DNA from: Caballeronia novacaledonica
GTDB taxonomy: Bacteria > Pseudomonadota > Gammaproteobacteria > Burkholderiales > Burkholderiaceae
DNA: 64,000 nucleotides
Assembly (NCBI RefSeq): GCF_900258035.1
Contig: NZ_OGTP01000001.1
Span: forward strand, 744,001-808,000
Direction: 5' to 3'
Below are positions 34,458 to 43,445 of the stretch, in pieces; position 1 is the stretch's first letter; every line of letters begins with the position of its first letter. The translations under genes and the position numbers were made by a program. The notes under the pieces were generated by a model. It did not search any database and was not told where the DNA came from. It saw nothing but the letters and a program-made list of their open reading frames with translations.

Positions 34458-35459
34458 ATGCCGGCCGACGCCCCACGCACCATCGACGTGCTCGCTTTCC
34501 CCGACTTTCAATTGCTCGATGTCGCCGGTCCCTTGCAGGTTTTCGCGTCGGCGAACGATCTGGCGATGGCAGCGGGCTCGCCGCCGCCGTACCGTCCACG
34601 CGTCGTCGCGCGCGGCGGCACGGTGAGCGCGTCGGCGGGCGTGGGGCTCGTCGGCCACGTGTTGCCCGATGTGAACGAAGCCTGCGACACGCTGATCGTC
34701 GCGGGCGGATGGGGCGTGCACGAAGCGGTGCGCGACCGCGAACTGGTCGACTGGGTGCGCGCGCGCTCGGCTTGCGCGCGGCGCATCGCGTCGGTCTGCA
34801 CCGGCGCGTTTCTGCTCGCGGCGGCGGGCTTGCTGGACGAGCGCCGCGCCGTCACGCACTGGACGCGCTGCGCGGAACTCGCCACACGGTTCCCGTCGGT
34901 CCACGTCGAGCCCGATCCGATCTTCATCCGCGACGGCGACGTATGGACGTCCGCCGGCGTCACGGCCGGCATCGACCTGTCGCTCGCGCTCGTCGAGGAC
35001 GATCTCGGGCGCGCGCTCGCGCTCGACGTGGCGCGCCAGCTCGTCGTGTTCCTGAAGCGCCCCGGCGGGCAGGCGCAGTTCAGCGCGGCGCTGTCGCTGC
35101 AGAAATCCGGCGAACGCTTCGGCGAGCTGCATGCGTGGATCACCGACAATCTGGCGTCGGATCTCTCGGTTGGCGTGCTCGCCGCGCGCGTCGGCATGAG
35201 CGAGCGCAGCTTCGTGCGCCATTACCGTGCGCAGACCGGCACGACGCCCGCGCGCTCGATCGAGCGCATGCGGCTCGAAGCCGCGCGGCGGCTGCTCGGC
35301 GACACGGCGCTGCCGGTGAAGCGGGTCGCCGCGCGTTGCGGCTTCGGCAGCGAGGAAACCATGCGTCGCGGATTCCTGCGTTCGCTCGGCGTGTCGCCGC
35401 AGGCTTATCGGGAGAGATTTACCGGACACGAGCGCGCGGACGCCGCGCATCCGGCATGA
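34458..35459 (+). CDS. GlxA family AraC-type regulator with DJ-1 domain
   Basis: 333 residues. The N-terminal half is DJ-1-like (IDVLAFPDFQLLDVAGPLQV, SVCTGAFLLAAAGLLDERRA, THWTRCAEL) and the C-terminal about 100 residues are an AraC/XylS double helix-turn-helix (LAARVGMSERSFVRHYRAQT, VKRVAARCGFGSEETMRRGF). Family members control amine or amino acid catabolism. I chose the ATG with GGGAGA six bases upstream; a longer form from 34371 is possible but would leave almost no divergent promoter space. It likely regulates the adjacent PfpI gene. Confidence 0.87.
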   Translation: MPADAPRTIDVLAFPDFQLLDVAGPLQVFASANDLAMAAGSPPPYRPRVVARGGTVSASAGVGLVGHVLPDVNEACDTLIVAGGWGVHEAVRDRELVDWVRARSACARRIASVCTGAFLLAAAGLLDERRAVTHWTRCAELATRFPSVHVEPDPIFIRDGDVWTSAGVTAGIDLSLALVEDDLGRALALDVARQLVVFLKRPGGQAQFSAALSLQKSGERFGELHAWITDNLASDLSVGVLAARVGMSERSFVRHYRAQTGTTPARSIERMRLEAARRLLGDTALPVKRVAARCGFGSEETMRRGFLRSLGVSPQAYRERFTGHERADAAHPA

Positions 35460-35634
35460 ATGCCCGCATTCACGCCGTCACGGCAGCTTATTTTGTCCTG
35501 CGTACTCAAGCCTGTATGCTCGCTGCCGTTACCCATGTAGAACGTTTGCTTGAGGCGCGCGCCCCAGGCGGCGTGCGAGCGCAGTCACTGAACGAGAACC
35601 GCCCGCCGTGGCGACAACATGGCCTGGAGCGCCG

Positions 35635-38556
35635 ATGAGTGTGTTTCCCGCGTACGACGCGCAGGTTGCCCGCGCAACCGCGGTCGAACCTGCAACCGTA
35701 ACGGCGACCGACGAGAAGGTCTTCGCCAGCGTCGCGCCATCGATCGACGCCCTGCTGCGCGAGGCCGCCGCCCTGGGCTGCCCGCAGCAATGGGCGTGGT
35801 ATCGCGCGGGCGAGCAACTGCATCTGGAGCGGCGCGGCGATATACCGCCGCCGGGCGCACAAGCCTGGCCGCATAGCATCGCGGAAGAACGGCTCGCGGA
35901 CCTGTGCGCCACGCACGACTGGCACTGCTGGCCGACCGGGCGCGGCGAAAGCGTGCTCGGCTGGCTGCTCGCGCCCGCTCTGCATCGCGACGACGCCCAT
36001 CTCGCCGAACTCGCGCGCACGCTCGGCGAGCGCGTGCAGGCCAATGCGCTCGCGCGTGCGCAACTCACGCAGCGCGTGCTCTATGAAATCGCCTATCTCG
36101 CGAGCTCGGTGCCCGAGCGCGCGGACTTTCTGCGCGGCGTGCATGAACGGCTCGGCACGCTCATTGATGCCGAGAACTTCTATCTCGCGCTCTACGATCG
36201 CAAGACGGGCAAGGTCACGTATCCGTATTACGTCGATGTGATCGATACGGATGTCGTCGCGGCGGAGAACTACGACATTCTGAATCCGGCGCATCTGTCG
36301 ATGACCGGCCGGGTGCTGACGAGCGCGCAGCCGCTTTTCATCACCGCCGCCGATATCTGCGCGGCCGAGCGCGCGGGCCATTTCTATTGCATCGGCGATC
36401 GCCCCGAATTCTGGATGGGCGCGCCGCTCAAGAACGCCAGCGACGAAGTGTTCGGCATGCTCGCGATGCAGGTCTACGATGTGTCGCGCATCTATACCGC
36501 CGAAGACCGTGCGCTCTTTCTCGTCGTTGCGCGTCACGTGGCGATGGCGCTCGACCGTATCCTGCACCGCGCCGATCTCGAAGAGCAGGTCGCGCGCCGG
36601 ACCTCGGAGTTATCGAAGCTCAACGCGGCGTTGCGTCATGGCATCGCGGAGCGCGAGCGCTCCGAGCACTTGCAGGCGGCGCTGTATCAGATCGCGGAGT
36701 TGTCGAGCCGTCCCGGCGACACGATCGAGTTCTTTCGCAGCCTGCATGGCATCGTCGGCGAGTTGCTCTATGCGCGCAACTTTTATATCGCGCTCTTCGA
36801 AACGGAAACGGGCGAAGTGTCGTTTCCGTATTACGTCGACGAGATCGTGCAGGAGCGACCCGCGCCGCGACGCAATCAGCGCGGCCTCACCGAATACGTG
36901 ATACACGAGCGGCGCGCGCGGCTCATCGATCATTCGGAAGCGCTGCGTCTCATCGAAGAAGGCGCATTCGAGATCGAGCATAGCGAAGTGCGCCTGCGCT
37001 CGTGGCTCGGCATTCCGCTCTTCGACGGCGATGTCGTGCGCGGCGTGCTTGCCGTGCAAAGCTATTCGCCGCTCGTGCGTTATTCGTTGCGCGATCAGGA
37101 ATTGCTGACCTTCGTGTCGCGTCATATCGACACCGCGCTCTCGCGACGTCGCGATGCCGAAGCGCTGCATGCCGCGAACCTCGAACTCGAAGCGCGCGTG
37201 CAGGCCCGCACGCGCGAGCTCGACGATGTCAACGCGCGCCTGCTTTACGAGAACTCGCACGATGCATTGACCGGCCTGCCCAATCGCAGCCATCTGATGC
37301 AGAAGCTGCGCTGCGCATGGCAGGATTATCAGACGCGCGGCGACCAGCTCTCGGTAATGTTCATCGACCTCGATCGCTTCAAGGTCGTGAACGACAGTCT
37401 CGGTCATCACTTCGGCGACATGCTGCTCGTGCAGGCGGCTGCGCGGCTGCGCGATTGCCTGCGCTCGACGGACTTGCTCGCGCGATTAGGCGGCGATGAA
37501 TTCGCCGTGCTTTCGCCGAACGCGCACGTGCGCGACGCGGTATCGATTGCAAAGCGCATTCTCGCTGCGTTCGATCTGCCGTTTCATATCGAAGAGCATG
37601 TCGTGTTTTCATCGTGCAGCATCGGCATCGTGAGTGCGGACAGTCAGTTCCATACCGAGCCCGCCGATCTCTTGCGCGACGCCGATACCGCGATGTATCG
37701 CGTGAAGAACGCGGGCCGCGACAGCTTCGTCGTGTTCAACCAGGAACTGCGACGCGAAGTGTCGGACCAGGTGGAACGCGAAGGCGCATTGCGCAACGCC
37801 ATCAAGCGTGACGACGAGCTGCTGCCCTACTTTCAGCCTATCGTCGATGTGAAGAGCGGTGAAATCGTCGCGCTGGAAGCATTGATTCGCTGGCGTCAGC
37901 CCGATGGACGGCTCGTCGGGCCGGGCGAGTTCCTTCCTTCGGTCGAGGGCTTGAGGCTTATCGGCAGGCTCGATCTTTATATGCTCGAGCGCGTCGCCGC
38001 GATCCTCGCCAATGCACATTTCGCGCACTGGCCGCCGGTGCATGTGAACTGTTCGAGCTATAGCATGACGCGCCCCGAGTTCGCCGACGACGTGCTCGCC
38101 TTGCTGCGGCGTTATCGCGTGTCGCCATCGCGCGTGTGTCTCGAACTGACGGAAGGCGCGCTCGTCGCCGAACCCGCGCTCGCGCGACGCACGATGCAGC
38201 GGCTCGCGGATAACGGCATGTCCGTCGTGCTCGATGATTTCGGCGCGGGATTCTCGTCGCTCAGCTACGTGCATCAATATCAGTTCACGGGGCTGAAGAT
38301 CGACAAGTCTTTCATTCTCGAACTGACCGAAAGTCCGCGCAGCCGGGCCATCGTGCGCGCGATCGTGCGCATGGCCGAATCGCTCGATCTCACGCTCGTT
38401 GCCGAAGGCGTGGAAGATGCCGCTACGCTCGCCGTGCTGCGCGACATGGGCGCAGCGCAAGCGCAGGGCTATTTCTTCGACAAGCCGCTTCCGCTCGACG
38501 CGCTCACGCGCGCATCGCTCGCGCCGCGCGCGACGACGGCAAGCGCGGAGCTGTGA
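35635..38556 (+). CDS. Tandem-GAF GGDEF-EAL cyclic-di-GMP protein
   Basis: 973 residues. Two GAF domains of clear common origin come first: LYEIAYLASSVPERADFLRG near residue 150 and LYQIAELSSRPGDTIEFFRS near residue 345, each ending in a TYPYYVD or SFPYYVD strand. A short coiled coil (EARVQARTRELDDVNARLLY) leads to a GGDEF domain with an intact RLGGDEFAVL site, then an EAL domain with IVALEALIRWRQPDGRLVGP and VLDDFGAGFSSLSY. Both cyclase and phosphodiesterase sites look complete. No transmembrane segment is visible, so it is a cytoplasmic sensor. Confidence 0.92.
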   Translation: MSVFPAYDAQVARATAVEPATVTATDEKVFASVAPSIDALLREAAALGCPQQWAWYRAGEQLHLERRGDIPPPGAQAWPHSIAEERLADLCATHDWHCWPTGRGESVLGWLLAPALHRDDAHLAELARTLGERVQANALARAQLTQRVLYEIAYLASSVPERADFLRGVHERLGTLIDAENFYLALYDRKTGKVTYPYYVDVIDTDVVAAENYDILNPAHLSMTGRVLTSAQPLFITAADICAAERAGHFYCIGDRPEFWMGAPLKNASDEVFGMLAMQVYDVSRIYTAEDRALFLVVARHVAMALDRILHRADLEEQVARRTSELSKLNAALRHGIAERERSEHLQAALYQIAELSSRPGDTIEFFRSLHGIVGELLYARNFYIALFETETGEVSFPYYVDEIVQERPAPRRNQRGLTEYVIHERRARLIDHSEALRLIEEGAFEIEHSEVRLRSWLGIPLFDGDVVRGVLAVQSYSPLVRYSLRDQELLTFVSRHIDTALSRRRDAEALHAANLELEARVQARTRELDDVNARLLYENSHDALTGLPNRSHLMQKLRCAWQDYQTRGDQLSVMFIDLDRFKVVNDSLGHHFGDMLLVQAAARLRDCLRSTDLLARLGGDEFAVLSPNAHVRDAVSIAKRILAAFDLPFHIEEHVVFSSCSIGIVSADSQFHTEPADLLRDADTAMYRVKNAGRDSFVVFNQELRREVSDQVEREGALRNAIKRDDELLPYFQPIVDVKSGEIVALEALIRWRQPDGRLVGPGEFLPSVEGLRLIGRLDLYMLERVAAILANAHFAHWPPVHVNCSSYSMTRPEFADDVLALLRRYRVSPSRVCLELTEGALVAEPALARRTMQRLADNGMSVVLDDFGAGFSSLSYVHQYQFTGLKIDKSFILELTESPRSRAIVRAIVRMAESLDLTLVAEGVEDAATLAVLRDMGAAQAQGYFFDKPLPLDALTRASLAPRATTASAEL

Positions 38557-38713
38557 GTGATGCTGCCCGGCACGCCGCTCTCATCGAATGCGGCGCGAGT
38601 AGAAACCGGCGCGTGATGATTCGCGCAGGTCTCGTTGCATCAATCGAGCCCATGAACGGGAACGCCCGTTGCTGATTCGTCAGCGTTATCGTCGAATCGA
38701 AAAGGAGGCTTAA

Positions 38714-38947
38714 ATGGCACAGCATCCCGCGCATTCGCAGAATCATCGGCATCCGGACGAGCCGCCGCCGCAAGAAATCGCACGCGTGCTCAAAGGCGCC
38801 GATTATCCGATGGGGAAGGAAAAGCTCATTGCGCTGGCAAGAAGCAACGGCGCGGACGGCGAAGTCATGGCCGTGCTCAACAAAATGACCGATCGCAATT
38901 TCGATAGCGCCGACGCGGTGTTGCGCGAGGCAATGCGTGCCGAGTGA
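38714..38947 (+). CDS. DUF2795 small protein
   Basis: 77 residues with a near-perfect ribosome site (AAAGGAGG). After a polar, His/Pro-rich N-terminus (MAQHPAHSQNHRHPDEPPPQ) comes the DUF2795 domain: EIARVLKGADYPMGKEKLIA, LARSNGADGEVMAVLNKMTD and FDSADAVLREAM. The domain is a small helical unit common in soil bacteria, of unknown function. It is preceded by a 157-base gap and followed by 255 bases before pqqA. Confidence 0.8.
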   Translation: MAQHPAHSQNHRHPDEPPPQEIARVLKGADYPMGKEKLIALARSNGADGEVMAVLNKMTDRNFDSADAVLREAMRAE

Positions 38948-39050
38948 TATTTCGCCATGCGGCCTTCAATCGTGTTGCATCGTGCTTACGGCAGGGTAAT
39001 CCCTCGGTCTAAAAGCAAACTCTATCCGCGACGATAAATAAATTAAATGA

Positions 39051-39084
39051 ACGCCGGTGCAATTTCTAATCGTGCATCCGGCGT
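39051..39084 (+). promoter_or_regulatory. Stem-loop in the region upstream of pqqA
   Basis: ACGCCGGTGCA pairs with TGCATCCGGCGT (one bulged T) around an 11-base loop, about 120 bases before the pqqA start codon, in an otherwise empty 255-base gap. No T-run follows, so it is not a standard terminator. It could be part of a leader RNA or a binding site. Its function is not known. Confidence 0.45.
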
Positions 39085-39202
39085 TATCGCGCTAGCATTA
39101 AAGAGCGTCGATTGGGATGCGCGGCTTTGCACGGCGCCCGCAGCAGATGAACCGCGCAATGGCCTGGCATTCGTCTGGCCAATCATTGCACAAGGAGGCT
39201 CT

Positions 39203-39277
39203 ATGAAGTGGGAAACCCCGAGTTTCACCGATATGCGCTTCGGCTTTGAGATCACGATGTATATTGCGACGCGCTAA
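39203..39277 (+). CDS. pqqA: PQQ precursor peptide PqqA, isolated copy
   Basis: 24 residues: MKWETPSFTDMRFGFEITMY followed by IATR. The Glu and Tyr that are joined to make pyrroloquinoline quinone are at positions 16 and 20 (E-x-x-x-Y), as in known PqqA peptides. A strong ribosome site (AAGGAGG, six bases before the ATG) and a Rho-independent terminator ten bases after the stop bound it tightly. No pqqB, C, D or E gene is nearby, so the peptide must be processed by proteins encoded elsewhere. A longer in-frame reading upstream is not supported. Confidence 0.93.
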   Translation: MKWETPSFTDMRFGFEITMYIATR

Positions 39278-39286
39278 GCGGAAATG

Positions 39287-39319
39287 ACAAAACGGCCATA
39301 AAATGGCCGTTTTGTTTTT
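39287..39319. terminator. Strong Rho-independent terminator after pqqA
   Basis: ACAAAACGGCCAT and ATGGCCGTTTTGT form a 13-base-pair stem with a three-base loop followed by TTTTTG on the plus strand. It ends the pqqA transcript. On the minus strand the A-rich arm gives TTTTGT, so it can also serve the convergent 77-residue gene. Confidence 0.9.
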
Positions 39320-39333
39320 GGTGCTGCCCGACG

Positions 39334-39567
39334 TTATTTACGCTGCAGCGGCTCGGAATGCTTGTTCTTGGGATCGGGAAGATCCGCGTCCTGTGCATCG
39401 AAACCGCCCTTGCCCGCAATCTCGGGCGCATTCCCCGATCCATAAGGCACTTCCGCCGTCTGATGCGGATGCTGGTCCAACTGCCGGTTTGCCGGTTCGA
39501 TCTCCGCCGCGTTCGGATTCGGCGCGGAATGCGGTTGTTCATGTCGCTTCTCGTCGCTGTCGCTCAT
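39334..39567 (-). CDS. Small disordered hydrophilic protein, 77 residues
   Basis: MSDSDEKRHEQPHSAPNPNA followed by repeated Pro, His, Asn and Asp residues and PDPKNKHSEPLQRK at the end. Composition predicts an unstructured protein. AAAGGAG lies upstream of the ATG, supporting translation. I recognise no family; such polar proteins in Burkholderia are often of unknown role, possibly stress related. It converges on pqqA and shares its terminator. Confidence 0.6.
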   Translation of the reverse strand: MSDSDEKRHEQPHSAPNPNAAEIEPANRQLDQHPHQTAEVPYGSGNAPEIAGKGGFDAQDADLPDPKNKHSEPLQRK

Positions 39568-39632
39568 CGTGAGTCTCCTTTCGGTCGTAGTCGAAGATTA
39601 CGGAGCAACGCGCGTTCCAGTCCCGCGCCAAA

Positions 39633-39662
39633 GCAAAAAGGCCCGCGTATTCTGCGGGCCTT
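39633..39662 (-). terminator. Rho-independent terminator after atf
   Basis: GGCCCGC and GCGGGCC with a seven-base loop; on the minus strand the stem is followed by TTTTTGC. It lies 24 bases past the atf stop codon and closes the ssd-atf unit. Confidence 0.85.
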
Positions 39663-39685
39663 CGTTATCACCAATGCCGCGAGAA

Positions 39686-41104
39686 TCAGACCGCTTGTGT
39701 CGATAGCGCCGAGCCAATCACCTCGTTCGCCACTGCATCCACCGCCTGCCTCACGATGCCGACGATTTCGTCAGCCTCGGCACGCGTCGTGACGAGCGGC
39801 GGCGCGAAGCCGAGGATATCGCCATGCGGCATCGCACGCGCGATCACGCCGCGCTCGAGTGCCGCCGCCGATACCTTCGGGCCGACCTTCAGCGCCGCAT
39901 CGAACGGCTTCCTCGCGTCCTTGTCGGCCATGAATTCGAGCGCCGCGAGCATGCCCGCGCCGCGCACTTCGCCGACGAGCGGATGCGCATCGAAAGCGGT
40001 ATGCAATTGCTGCTGGAAATAGGCACCGACATCGGCGGCATTCTGCGTGAGGTTCTCGCGCTCGAGAATATCCAGATTGGCGAGTGCGGCGGCCGCGCAG
40101 ATCGGATGGCCCGAATAGGTCCAGCCGTGTCCCATCGGACCGAATTCCTGCGAACCCTTTTCGATGACGTCCCACACCTTCTCTCCGACGATCACGCCCG
40201 ACAACGGCGCATAAGCGCTCGTCAGGCCCTTCGCGACGGTGATGAGATCCGGCTTGATGCCGAAGTGCTGCGCGCCCATCTTCGAGCCGAGACGACCGAA
40301 GCCGCACACGACTTCATCGGAGATCAACAGGATGTCGTGCTTCTTGAGCACGTCCTGAATCGCTTCCCAATAGCCTTGCGGCGGCGCGATGATGCCGCCC
40401 GTGCCCATCACCGGTTCGGCGATGAACGCGGCGATCGTATCCGCGCCTTCCTTCGCTATCAGCTTTTCCAGTTCTTCCACGCAATACGCGGTGAATTGCG
40501 CTTCGCTCATGCCGGCCGGCGCCTTGCGATACCAGTGCGGACAAACGGTGTGCTTCACGCGGTCGATCGGCAGATCGAAGTTCTGGTGGAAGCTCGGAAG
40601 GCCGGTGAGGCTGCCCGTCACGATCCCGGAGCCGTGATAACCACGCTCGCGCGAAATGATCTTCTTTTTGTTAGGACGGCCAAGCACATTGTTGTAGTAC
40701 CAGACGATCTTGATCTGCGTTTCGTTCGCATCCGATCCCGACATGCCGTAGTACACCTTCTTCATGCCTTCTGGCGACCAGTCGATGATGCGCGAAGACA
40801 ATTCGATGATCGTATCCGTCGAGTGACCGACATACGTGTGGTAATACGCGAGCTTTTTTGCCTGCTCATAGATCGCTTCCGCGACTTCCGTGCGGCCATA
40901 GCCGATGTTCACGCAATAGAGACCCGCGAATGCATCGATATAACTTTTACCCTGATGATCCTGAATACGAATGCCCTTCGCGCCCGTGACGATCTTGCCG
41001 GGCAGCGCGCCGCTGGCATGATCGTGCGCATGCGTGGACGGATGCATGAAATGCGCGCGGTCTTCGGCGAACAGTTGTTCGAGCGATTGATTTTGCTGGG
41101 TCAT
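39686..41104 (-). CDS. doeD: Class III aminotransferase of the ectoine pathway (Atf/DoeD-like)
   Basis: 472 residues from the ATG with AAGGAG upstream. PLP-enzyme marks are GMSGSDANETQIKIVWYYNN, ISRERGYHGSGIVTGSLTGL, LISDEVVCGFGRLGSKMGAQ and the PLP Lys in DLITVAKGLTSAYAPL. This is the omega-amino acid/diamine transaminase group. In ectoine clusters the order asnC-ssd-atf is usual, with Atf/DoeD removing the amino group of 2,4-diaminobutyrate. The position behind ssd supports that role, but a gamma-aminobutyrate or putrescine transaminase cannot be excluded. Confidence 0.82.
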   Translation of the reverse strand: MTQQNQSLEQLFAEDRAHFMHPSTHAHDHASGALPGKIVTGAKGIRIQDHQGKSYIDAFAGLYCVNIGYGRTEVAEAIYEQAKKLAYYHTYVGHSTDTIIELSSRIIDWSPEGMKKVYYGMSGSDANETQIKIVWYYNNVLGRPNKKKIISRERGYHGSGIVTGSLTGLPSFHQNFDLPIDRVKHTVCPHWYRKAPAGMSEAQFTAYCVEELEKLIAKEGADTIAAFIAEPVMGTGGIIAPPQGYWEAIQDVLKKHDILLISDEVVCGFGRLGSKMGAQHFGIKPDLITVAKGLTSAYAPLSGVIVGEKVWDVIEKGSQEFGPMGHGWTYSGHPICAAAALANLDILERENLTQNAADVGAYFQQQLHTAFDAHPLVGEVRGAGMLAALEFMADKDARKPFDAALKVGPKVSAAALERGVIARAMPHGDILGFAPPLVTTRAEADEIVGIVRQAVDAVANEVIGSALSTQAV

Positions 41105-41150
41105 ATGTTTCTCCTTGATTCGGTCTTTCGTGTCTTTGAGGATACGTCGT

Positions 41151-42629
41151 TCAGGCCGCGCTCGTGAGCGGCAGGCCGAGATTGCCGAGGCAAAAGTATT
41201 TCGTTTCGACGAACGGCTCGAAGCCTTCCGCGCCACCTTCGCGGCCGAGCCCCGATGCCTTCATGCCGCCGAACGGGATCGGCGCGCCGGTGAATTTGAC
41301 GCCGTTGACCGACACCATCGCGAAGTCGAGCCGACGCACGAGCTGGAAGATCGTGTCGATGCGGGTCGCGCAGACATAGGCGGCGAGGCCATGCTCGGTG
41401 TCGTTCGCGCGCGTGACGGCTTCGTCGAGCGTATCGAACGGGGAAATCGCGGAGATCGGCGCGAAGTTCTCTTCGTCGTAGATGCGCATGCCTGGTTGGG
41501 CATCGGCGACGACGGTCGGTTCATAAAACCAGCCGCCGAGCGCATGCGCGTTGCCGCCCACGGTGATGCGCGCGCCCTGCGCTTTCGCGTCTTCGATACG
41601 CGCGACGGTCGCATCGAACGCAGCCTGATGCATGAGCGGACCGACATCGACATTCGCTTCGAAAGCCGGCCCTACCTTCAGCGCCTTTACCGCTTCCGTA
41701 TAGCGTTCAACGAATCGTTCATAGAGCGGGCGCGCAACGAGCATGCGATTCGCCGCGCAGCAATCCTGCCCCGACGTCTGAAACTTCGCGCCCACTGCGA
41801 CGCGCACGGCCTGTTCCAGGTCCGCGTCTTCGGTCACGATGAAGGGCGCGTTGCCGCCTAGTTCCAGCGCGAGCTTCTTGATGCCCGCCTGCGCCGCCGT
41901 CTGCGCAACGAGACTGCCGACGCGCGTCGAGCCCGTGAAGCTCACGGCACGCACGCGCGTATCGCCGACGAGCGTTTCCATTGCCATTTGCGGTTCGCCG
42001 ATGACGACATTGAAGACGCCCGGCGGAAAGCCCGCTTCTTCGGCGAGTTGTGCAAGCGCGATCGCGGAGAATGGCGTTTCGTGCGCGGGTTTCACGACGA
42101 CGGTGCAGCCCGCCGCGATGGCGGCTGCGGCCTTGCGCGTGATCATCGCGACCGGGAAATTCCACGGCGTGATGAGCGCGGCGACACCGACCGGCTCCAT
42201 CACTGTGCCGAGATGCGCACCGTCGATATGCGTGGGAATGGTGCGGCCCGTCAGACGCTTCGCTTCATTCGCGAACCACTCGACGAAACTTGCCGCATAC
42301 GCGATTTCCCCTTTCGATTCGGCGAGCGGCTTGCCCTGTTCGAGCGACAGGATGCCTGCAAGGTCGGACTGGTGACGCATGATGAGTTCATGCCAGCGCA
42401 GGAGCAGCGCGCTGCGTTTTTGCTGCGGCATCCAGCGCCAGGACTGGAATGCGCGATCGGCGGCGTCGATTGCGTTGATGATTTGCTTCTTGTCGAGCAT
42501 CGGCACATGACCGATGACCTTTTGATCTGCCGGATTGGTTACGGCGATCGAGGCGGCGCTGTCACTATGGACCCAGCGGCCGTCGATATAACAGAGCGAT
42601 TTGAATAGAACGGGATGACCCAGCAGCAT
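41151..42629 (-). CDS. doeC: Semialdehyde dehydrogenase of the ectoine pathway (Ssd/DoeC-like)
   Basis: 492 residues, aldehyde dehydrogenase superfamily. ITPWNFPVAMITRKAAAAIA, the catalytic Glu in LALELGGNAPFIV, and the nucleophile in SGQDCCAANRML (CC) are visible, as in succinate-semialdehyde dehydrogenase GabD. In ectoine breakdown this enzyme oxidises aspartate semialdehyde to aspartate. It precedes the aminotransferase by 46 bases, so both are one unit. About 0.9 kb of repeats separates it from asnC, its normal upstream neighbour in other genomes. AAGGAG precedes the chosen ATG. Confidence 0.82.
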   Translation of the reverse strand: MLLGHPVLFKSLCYIDGRWVHSDSAASIAVTNPADQKVIGHVPMLDKKQIINAIDAADRAFQSWRWMPQQKRSALLLRWHELIMRHQSDLAGILSLEQGKPLAESKGEIAYAASFVEWFANEAKRLTGRTIPTHIDGAHLGTVMEPVGVAALITPWNFPVAMITRKAAAAIAAGCTVVVKPAHETPFSAIALAQLAEEAGFPPGVFNVVIGEPQMAMETLVGDTRVRAVSFTGSTRVGSLVAQTAAQAGIKKLALELGGNAPFIVTEDADLEQAVRVAVGAKFQTSGQDCCAANRMLVARPLYERFVERYTEAVKALKVGPAFEANVDVGPLMHQAAFDATVARIEDAKAQGARITVGGNAHALGGWFYEPTVVADAQPGMRIYDEENFAPISAISPFDTLDEAVTRANDTEHGLAAYVCATRIDTIFQLVRRLDFAMVSVNGVKFTGAPIPFGGMKASGLGREGGAEGFEPFVETKYFCLGNLGLPLTSAA

Positions 42630-42762
42630 GTTCGTCTCCTTGCTCGAAGCGTGCATTCGCTTGATTGATTCGATGTGGCTAGTTTATGGGGCATGGGGTT
42701 GGTGATCTTTTTGTTATCGCCGTGGCATGGTGGTGTTTTTTCTGTTTTGCTTGCATGGGCTT

Positions 42763-42896
42763 TTGTGGAATCCTGCTTTCGTGTCGGTCTATTTGGGTTG
42801 CCCCTGTGCGGGGCGGCAGTCACTTTCTTTGCTGCTGCAAAGAAAGTGACCAAAGAAACAGCTTTCCCCATCCAAAGTGCTTCACGCCGGCCGCGG
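42763..42896 (+). repeat. Repeat unit copy 1
   Basis: First of two tandem copies, running from GTGGAATCCTGCTTTC to ACGCCGGCCGCGG. It contains GTGCGGGGCGGCAGTCACTT and the core hairpin ACTTTCTTTGC/GCAAAGAAAGT with a TGCT loop. Confidence 0.85.
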
Positions 42897-42917
42897 TCTT
42901 GATTTCGTTCTGTTCTT

Positions 42918-43051
42918 TCGTGGAATCCTGCTTTCACGTCGGTCTATTCGCACTGCCCCTGTGCGGGGCGGCAGTCACTTTCTTTGCTGCTGCAAAGAAA
43001 GTAACCAAAGAAACAGCTATCCTCATCCAAAGTACTTCACGCCGGCCGCGG
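42918..43051 (+). repeat. Repeat unit copy 2
   Basis: Second tandem copy, the same length as copy 1 and separated from it by 21 bases, with only scattered differences (for example GTAACC for GTGACC after the core hairpin). Confidence 0.85.
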
Positions 43052-43110
43052 CACAGGCGATTGGCTGAATGGAACCCAGAGTAGCGAGTGCCCCCACAAG
43101 CAGAATCGGG

Positions 43111-43358
43111 CTTGGCTCGCGCACGGTCTGACGCATCGCACCACACAACAAGCTGGTTCAGCACGAAATGGCTCCGGCCCGCTTCGCGGCCGATGGGTCA
43201 ATCGGCGGGTGGGGTGGGCTGGGGTGGGCTGCGCACGCCTCTTTCTCGCTGGTTTCCCTCGCATACCCAACGGCAGCGCGCAGCGCTGTGCCGATGCTAT
43301 TTCGTGCTGAACCAATCTGGCGGGCGGCGCGATGCGGCAGACCGTGCGCGAGCCAAGC
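43111..43358. repeat. Long imperfect inverted repeat inside the block
   Basis: Left arm 43111-43173 contains CTTGGCTCGCGCACGGTCTG and GGTTCAGCACGAAATGGC; right arm 43296-43358 contains their reverse complements (TATTTCGTGCTGAACC and CAGACCGTGCGCGAGCCAAG). The arms are about 63 bases with a 122-base centre. Confidence 0.85.
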
Positions 43359-43445
43359 CCCGTTGGGCCTTTGAGGGCGACACTTAGGCGAGTGCCATCT
43401 GCAAGGAGAAAATTGGCCCAGTTGCGTGTGACCGCGGGCCTGAAA

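Noticed and set aside
39047..39202. N-terminal extension of pqqA giving a 76-residue protein
   Set aside because: PqqA is 24 residues, and the ribosome site lies directly ahead of the internal ATG.
39686..42629. gabT-gabD pair for gamma-aminobutyrate use
   Set aside because: Possible by family, but position next to asnC and the ectoine genes makes the diaminobutyrate/aspartate-semialdehyde role more likely; kept as an alternative in the entries.
42686..43084. Open frames with VTFFAAAKKVTK repeats (e.g. 132 residues on plus)
   Set aside because: They run through the repeated DNA units, are found in different frames and on both strands, and have unlikely composition; they are by-products of the repeat.
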